From: JAZDLC01 sp043802345
Lineage (GTDB): Bacteria; Planctomycetota; B15-G4; JADJEK01
Assembly: GCA_043802345.1 (NCBI GenBank)
Contig: JAZDLC010000071.1
Span: forward strand, 1 to 38,572
Direction: 5' to 3'
DNA length: 38,572 nucleotides
In this document: positions 35,755 through 38,572 of the stretch, piece by piece
Position numbering within the stretch: the first letter of the stretch is position 1
Layout of the letters: each line of letters opens with the position of its first letter
Notes under the pieces: generated by a model
Database searches by the model: none
What the model saw: only the letters and a program-made list of their open reading frames with translations
What the model was told of the DNA's origin: nothing
Program-made: the position numbers and the translations under genes

Positions 35755-37467
35755 TTACATCACATCCAGCTGCGTGACGCGCATCACCTCGTCGATCGTG
35801 GTCTGGCCCCGCAGAGTCTTGGCCAGCCCGTCAGATCGCAGCGTGGTCATCGCGTTCCGGCTGATCGCATCCCGTTTGATGACCGTGGCGGAGGCATGGT
35901 CCATGATCTGCTCCTTGATCACGTCGTCGATCGGGAGGATTTCGTAGATCGCGGTCCGGTCCACGTACCCCGACTTGAAGCAGTAGTCGCACCCGACGCC
36001 GGCCCAGACCTTCCCCTCCGGGAACTTCTCCAGCGGCAGTCCCGCCTCCTCCAGTTTCTTGATGGTGGCCTTCTCCGGGACCAGGTGTTCCTTGCATTTC
36101 GGGCAGATCAGGCGCACCAGCCGCTGGGCCACCACCACCAGCACCGAGGAGGAGACCAGGTACGGTTCCAGGCCGATATCCAGGAGGCGGGTGACCGAGG
36201 AGGCGGAGTCGTTCGTGTGCACCGTGGAAAAGACCAGATGGCCGGTCAACGCGGCCCGGATGGCGATCTCGGCGGTTTCCTTGTCACGAATCTCGCCCAC
36301 GAACATGATGTCCGGGTCCTGCCGCAGGAAGGACCGCAGCCCGGAGGCGAAGGTGAGCCCCTTCTTGTTGTTCACCTGCACCTGGGAGATGCCGTCGAGG
36401 TTGTACTCGATCGGATCCTCGATGGTCAGGATGTTCTTCTCGTTCCCGTTCAGCTCCGCCATGGCGGCGTACAGGGTGGTCGTCTTGCCCGATCCGGTCG
36501 GCCCCGTGACCAGGATGATGCCGTGCGTGTAGGAGATGTAGTGGCGGAAGGTGGCCAGGTTCGCCGGCTCCATGCCGATCTCGCCCAGGCGGTAGATCTT
36601 GGAGGTCTTGTCCAGGAGGCGCATGACGACCCGCTCGCCGGTCGACGTGGGAATGGACGAGATGCGCACGTCCACATCTCCCTCGCCCAGCTTCAGCGAC
36701 GCGCGCCCGTCCTGCGGCAGACGGCGCTCGGCGATGTCCATCTTCCCCATGATCTTGATCCGGGAGATGATCGCCTCCTGGACCTTCTTGGGCGCTGACT
36801 CCATGTCGTACAGGATGCCGTCGACCCGGTAGCGGATCTGCAGCCGGTCCGGATACGGCTGCAGGTGAACGTCCGACACCCGCATCTTGAGGGCGTTGAA
36901 CAGGATCATGTTCACCAGCTTGATGATCGGCGCCTTGTTGGCGACGTTCAGCAGATCCTCGCCCTCTTCGACCTCCGCGGCGAGGGTGTTGATGTCATCT
37001 TCGCTCAGGTCATCCAGGGCCTCGCCGACCACATCCGACTTCGCCTTGTAGGACCGGTTGATGAGCGAGGTGATCTCCGCCTTGGGCGAGAGGATCGGCT
37101 CGATCTCGATCCCCAGCATGGACGCCAGATCGTCCATGGGGTGAACGTCCAGGGGCGAACAGGTGGCCACTTCCATGGTCCCATTCGCCTCGCTGAGTCC
37201 GACCAGGTTGTAGTTCCGGGCGAACTGCACCGGCACCCGGTTGACGAAGTCCTTCGGGACGTTCTCGTCCCGCAAGTCGATACGGACGACGTACCCCATC
37301 ACCTCGCCGAGCACCTTCAGGACCTCGGCTTCCGGCACGTACCCCTTCTGGAGCACGAGCCGGTCGAGCCGCTGGCCCGTCTCGCGCTCGAGCTTCTCGA
37401 GTTCCTTGACCCGATCCTCGGTGAGCTCTCCGGCTTCAATCAGCCGTTTGGCGATCTGATCACGCAC
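35755..37467 (-). CDS. gspE: Type II secretion ATPase GspE
   Basis: The hexameric cytoplasmic ATPase that powers pseudopilus assembly. At 570 aa it has an N-terminal GspE/MshE-type domain (about 1-140), an N2 domain with V-S-D-V-H-L-Q-P and I-R-Y-R-V-D-G, Walker A G-P-T-G-S-G-K-T-T (322-330), the Asp box with E-D-P-I-E-Y, Walker B D-I-M-F-V-G-E-I-R-D (386-395), the His box T-G-H-L-V-F-S-T-V-H-T-N-D, and a four-cysteine zinc site Cys455, Cys458, Cys493, Cys496. The N-terminus resembles PilB/MshE-like long forms, so a type IV pilus motor is an alternative, but the flanking gspD, gspF and gspG to gspJ favour secretion. It is 11 bp after gspD. Confidence 0.94.
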   Translation of the reverse strand: MRDQIAKRLIEAGELTEDRVKELEKLERETGQRLDRLVLQKGYVPEAEVLKVLGEVMGYVVRIDLRDENVPKDFVNRVPVQFARNYNLVGLSEANGTMEVATCSPLDVHPMDDLASMLGIEIEPILSPKAEITSLINRSYKAKSDVVGEALDDLSEDDINTLAAEVEEGEDLLNVANKAPIIKLVNMILFNALKMRVSDVHLQPYPDRLQIRYRVDGILYDMESAPKKVQEAIISRIKIMGKMDIAERRLPQDGRASLKLGEGDVDVRISSIPTSTGERVVMRLLDKTSKIYRLGEIGMEPANLATFRHYISYTHGIILVTGPTGSGKTTTLYAAMAELNGNEKNILTIEDPIEYNLDGISQVQVNNKKGLTFASGLRSFLRQDPDIMFVGEIRDKETAEIAIRAALTGHLVFSTVHTNDSASSVTRLLDIGLEPYLVSSSVLVVVAQRLVRLICPKCKEHLVPEKATIKKLEEAGLPLEKFPEGKVWAGVGCDYCFKSGYVDRTAIYEILPIDDVIKEQIMDHASATVIKRDAISRNAMTTLRSDGLAKTLRGQTTIDEVMRVTQLDVM

Positions 37468-37478
37468 GACGTTGGTCT

Positions 37479-38572
37479 CTACTTGTTCTTTGCGTCCGGT
37501 TCCCCCGCCGGCTGCTCGCCGTAATGCCTGGGGATCTCGTTCAGTTCGGCCGAGGGCGAAACCGGCTTGACCTCGGCGCCGACCTCCCCGCCGGGCGGAG
37601 AGGCGTAGGAGGGAAGGTCGAAGACGCCGGCCACGCCGGCATCCAGGATCCGCGTATCGGCGTTGTCCCGCTCCCAGTCAGGGTCGACCAGGTAGATCTT
37701 GCCGTTCAGCGCCTCCATCTCCTTCTTCTTCATGTACGACAGATCGTCCAGAGTCGCGAAGTCGTCACTGATGATGTGCGGCGTGATGAAGACGTAGAGG
37801 TTGGTCTTCTGGTCGTTGTCGGCATTGCTGCGGAACAACCAGCCGAACAGCGGCAGTTCGCCCAGCCACGGGATCATGTCGCTGGTGGCGCTCTCGTCGT
37901 CCACCACGATGCCGCCGATGACCATGGTGTGTCCATCCGGGAGAGTGGCGAAGGACTGCAGCTCCCGGGTCGACTTGGGCGGCGGCTGCTGGGTGGAAGC
38001 CACGAAGGTCGAAACCTCGAGCTTGATCGCCAGTCGCAGGAAGTTCCCCGCGCTGATCGAGGGGGAGATGTTCAGCTTGATGCCCGCCTCGACGTACTCC
38101 TTGAAGGTCTCGGAGGGGCCGGCGCTGGTCAGGTTGGTGGTGAAGGTCGGCTGCTCGCGCTTGGACTGGATCCAGGCTTCCTCGTTGTCGTTCACCAGCA
38201 CCGAAGGCATCGACAGGATGTTCGAGTCGCTGGTGCTCTTGAGCGCCTGGATCAGGAACGGCACCGCGAAGTCCTTGCCGTTGAAGATGCCGGCGGTAAT
38301 GCCGGGCACTCCGGAGGTGTCGGGCGTCAGGCCGAGCGGCAGGCGGAAATCGACAATTCCGTCGCCGTCGGTGTCCTGGAGTTCCGACATCCCGAACGAG
38401 CTGAGGCCGAAGCCCCCGTTGGTTTGGCCGTCCGCCGTCTGGTCCACCGAGACGTAACCCAGCTCGACCCCCAGCCGCTCGTCCAGGCTGCCGCTGATCT
38501 CGACCAGGGCGGTCTCGATCAGCGCCTGCCGGCGGCGCACGTCGAGCTGCTTCACGATCTCGAGGATCTGGG
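37479..38572 (-). CDS. gspD: Type II secretion secretin GspD, C-terminal part (5' end outside window)
   Basis: The outer-membrane channel of the system. The frame is open to the right edge, so about 364 C-terminal residues are present. It begins inside the last N-domain (K-Q-L-D-V-R-R-R-Q-A-L-I-E-T-A-L-V-E-I-S), then the secretin domain with S-M-P-S-V-L-V-N-D-N-E-E-A, G-I-K-L-N-I-S-P-S-I and the conserved M-V-I-G-G-I-V ... S-D-M-I-P-W-L-G-E-L-P-L-F-G-W-L-F block, and N-L-Y-V-F-I-T-P-H-I-I. After it come ~100 residues rich in acidic residues and Pro, without known similarity, perhaps a pilotin-binding tail. There is a Gly/Asp-rich stretch where the gate lies. Confidence 0.94.
   Translation of the reverse strand, partial: QILEIVKQLDVRRRQALIETALVEISGSLDERLGVELGYVSVDQTADGQTNGGFGLSSFGMSELQDTDGDGIVDFRLPLGLTPDTSGVPGITAGIFNGKDFAVPFLIQALKSTSDSNILSMPSVLVNDNEEAWIQSKREQPTFTTNLTSAGPSETFKEYVEAGIKLNISPSISAGNFLRLAIKLEVSTFVASTQQPPPKSTRELQSFATLPDGHTMVIGGIVVDDESATSDMIPWLGELPLFGWLFRSNADNDQKTNLYVFITPHIISDDFATLDDLSYMKKKEMEALNGKIYLVDPDWERDNADTRILDAGVAGVFDLPSYASPPGGEVGAEVKPVSPSAELNEIPRHYGEQPAGEPDAKNK

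Overview
The window is GC-rich, gene-dense chromosome from a Gram-negative bacterium. It encodes a Kdo transferase (LPS), a lipoprotein signal peptidase, a type II secretion gene set, a TatA-type protein and a System II (ResB/CcsA) cytochrome c assembly pair. Several traits recall Planctomycetota and neighbouring lineages: a pseudopilin with an H-X9-DG motif, a very long CcsA with a large N-terminal region, a lysine/alanine-rich DksA-type protein, and a divergent LspA. That placement is inference from family resemblance; no rRNA or tRNA gene was seen.

Layout. 1-604: 3' end of uvrB. 633-1925: a mobile unit made of a REP-associated tyrosine transposase (RAYT) gene between two long inverted arms, each with a 12-bp REP-like hairpin; it separates uvrB from uvrC. 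1964-4731: uvrC and a convergent Xer-type recombinase. 4818-8031: DksA-like protein, lspA, pyrD and a protein with a C-terminal receiver domain. 8195-13947: secA, waaA (kdtA), metK. 14073-16812: H-X9-DG pseudopilin, unknown secreted protein, pyruvate kinase. 16784-17908 (minus): double-domain dCTP deaminase. 18108-26276: a long plus-strand run of sucC, sucD, membrane protein, tatA-like, polyprenyl synthase, two-domain lipoprotein, resB and ccsA, with three 4-bp start/stop overlaps. 26451-27380 (minus): FolD homologue. 27542-31791: rhomboid-like protein, large secreted unknown protein, serS. 31970-38572 (minus): gspD(partial)-E-F-G-H-I-J.

How the genes fit together. Most are housekeeping: nucleotide excision repair, protein export and lipoprotein maturation (SecA, LspA, TatA-like), central carbon (Pyk, SucCD), one-carbon and SAM metabolism (FolD, MetK), pyrimidines (PyrD, Dcd), isoprenoid chains and cytochrome c maturation. 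TatA, the polyprenyl synthase and ResB/CcsA side by side suggest a respiratory-envelope block. The gsp genes encode secretin, ATPase, platform and four pseudopilins.

Most interesting points: the RAYT unit with long inverted arms; a FolD homologue in which the counterparts of E. coli Tyr50, Lys54 and Asp121 are Phe, Gln and Glu; an insertion of about 86 residues in SecA; a tandemly duplicated, unrecognised domain in a lipoprotein directly upstream of resB-ccsA; an unrecognised N-terminal domain joined to a receiver; and a gsp cluster that stops after gspJ.
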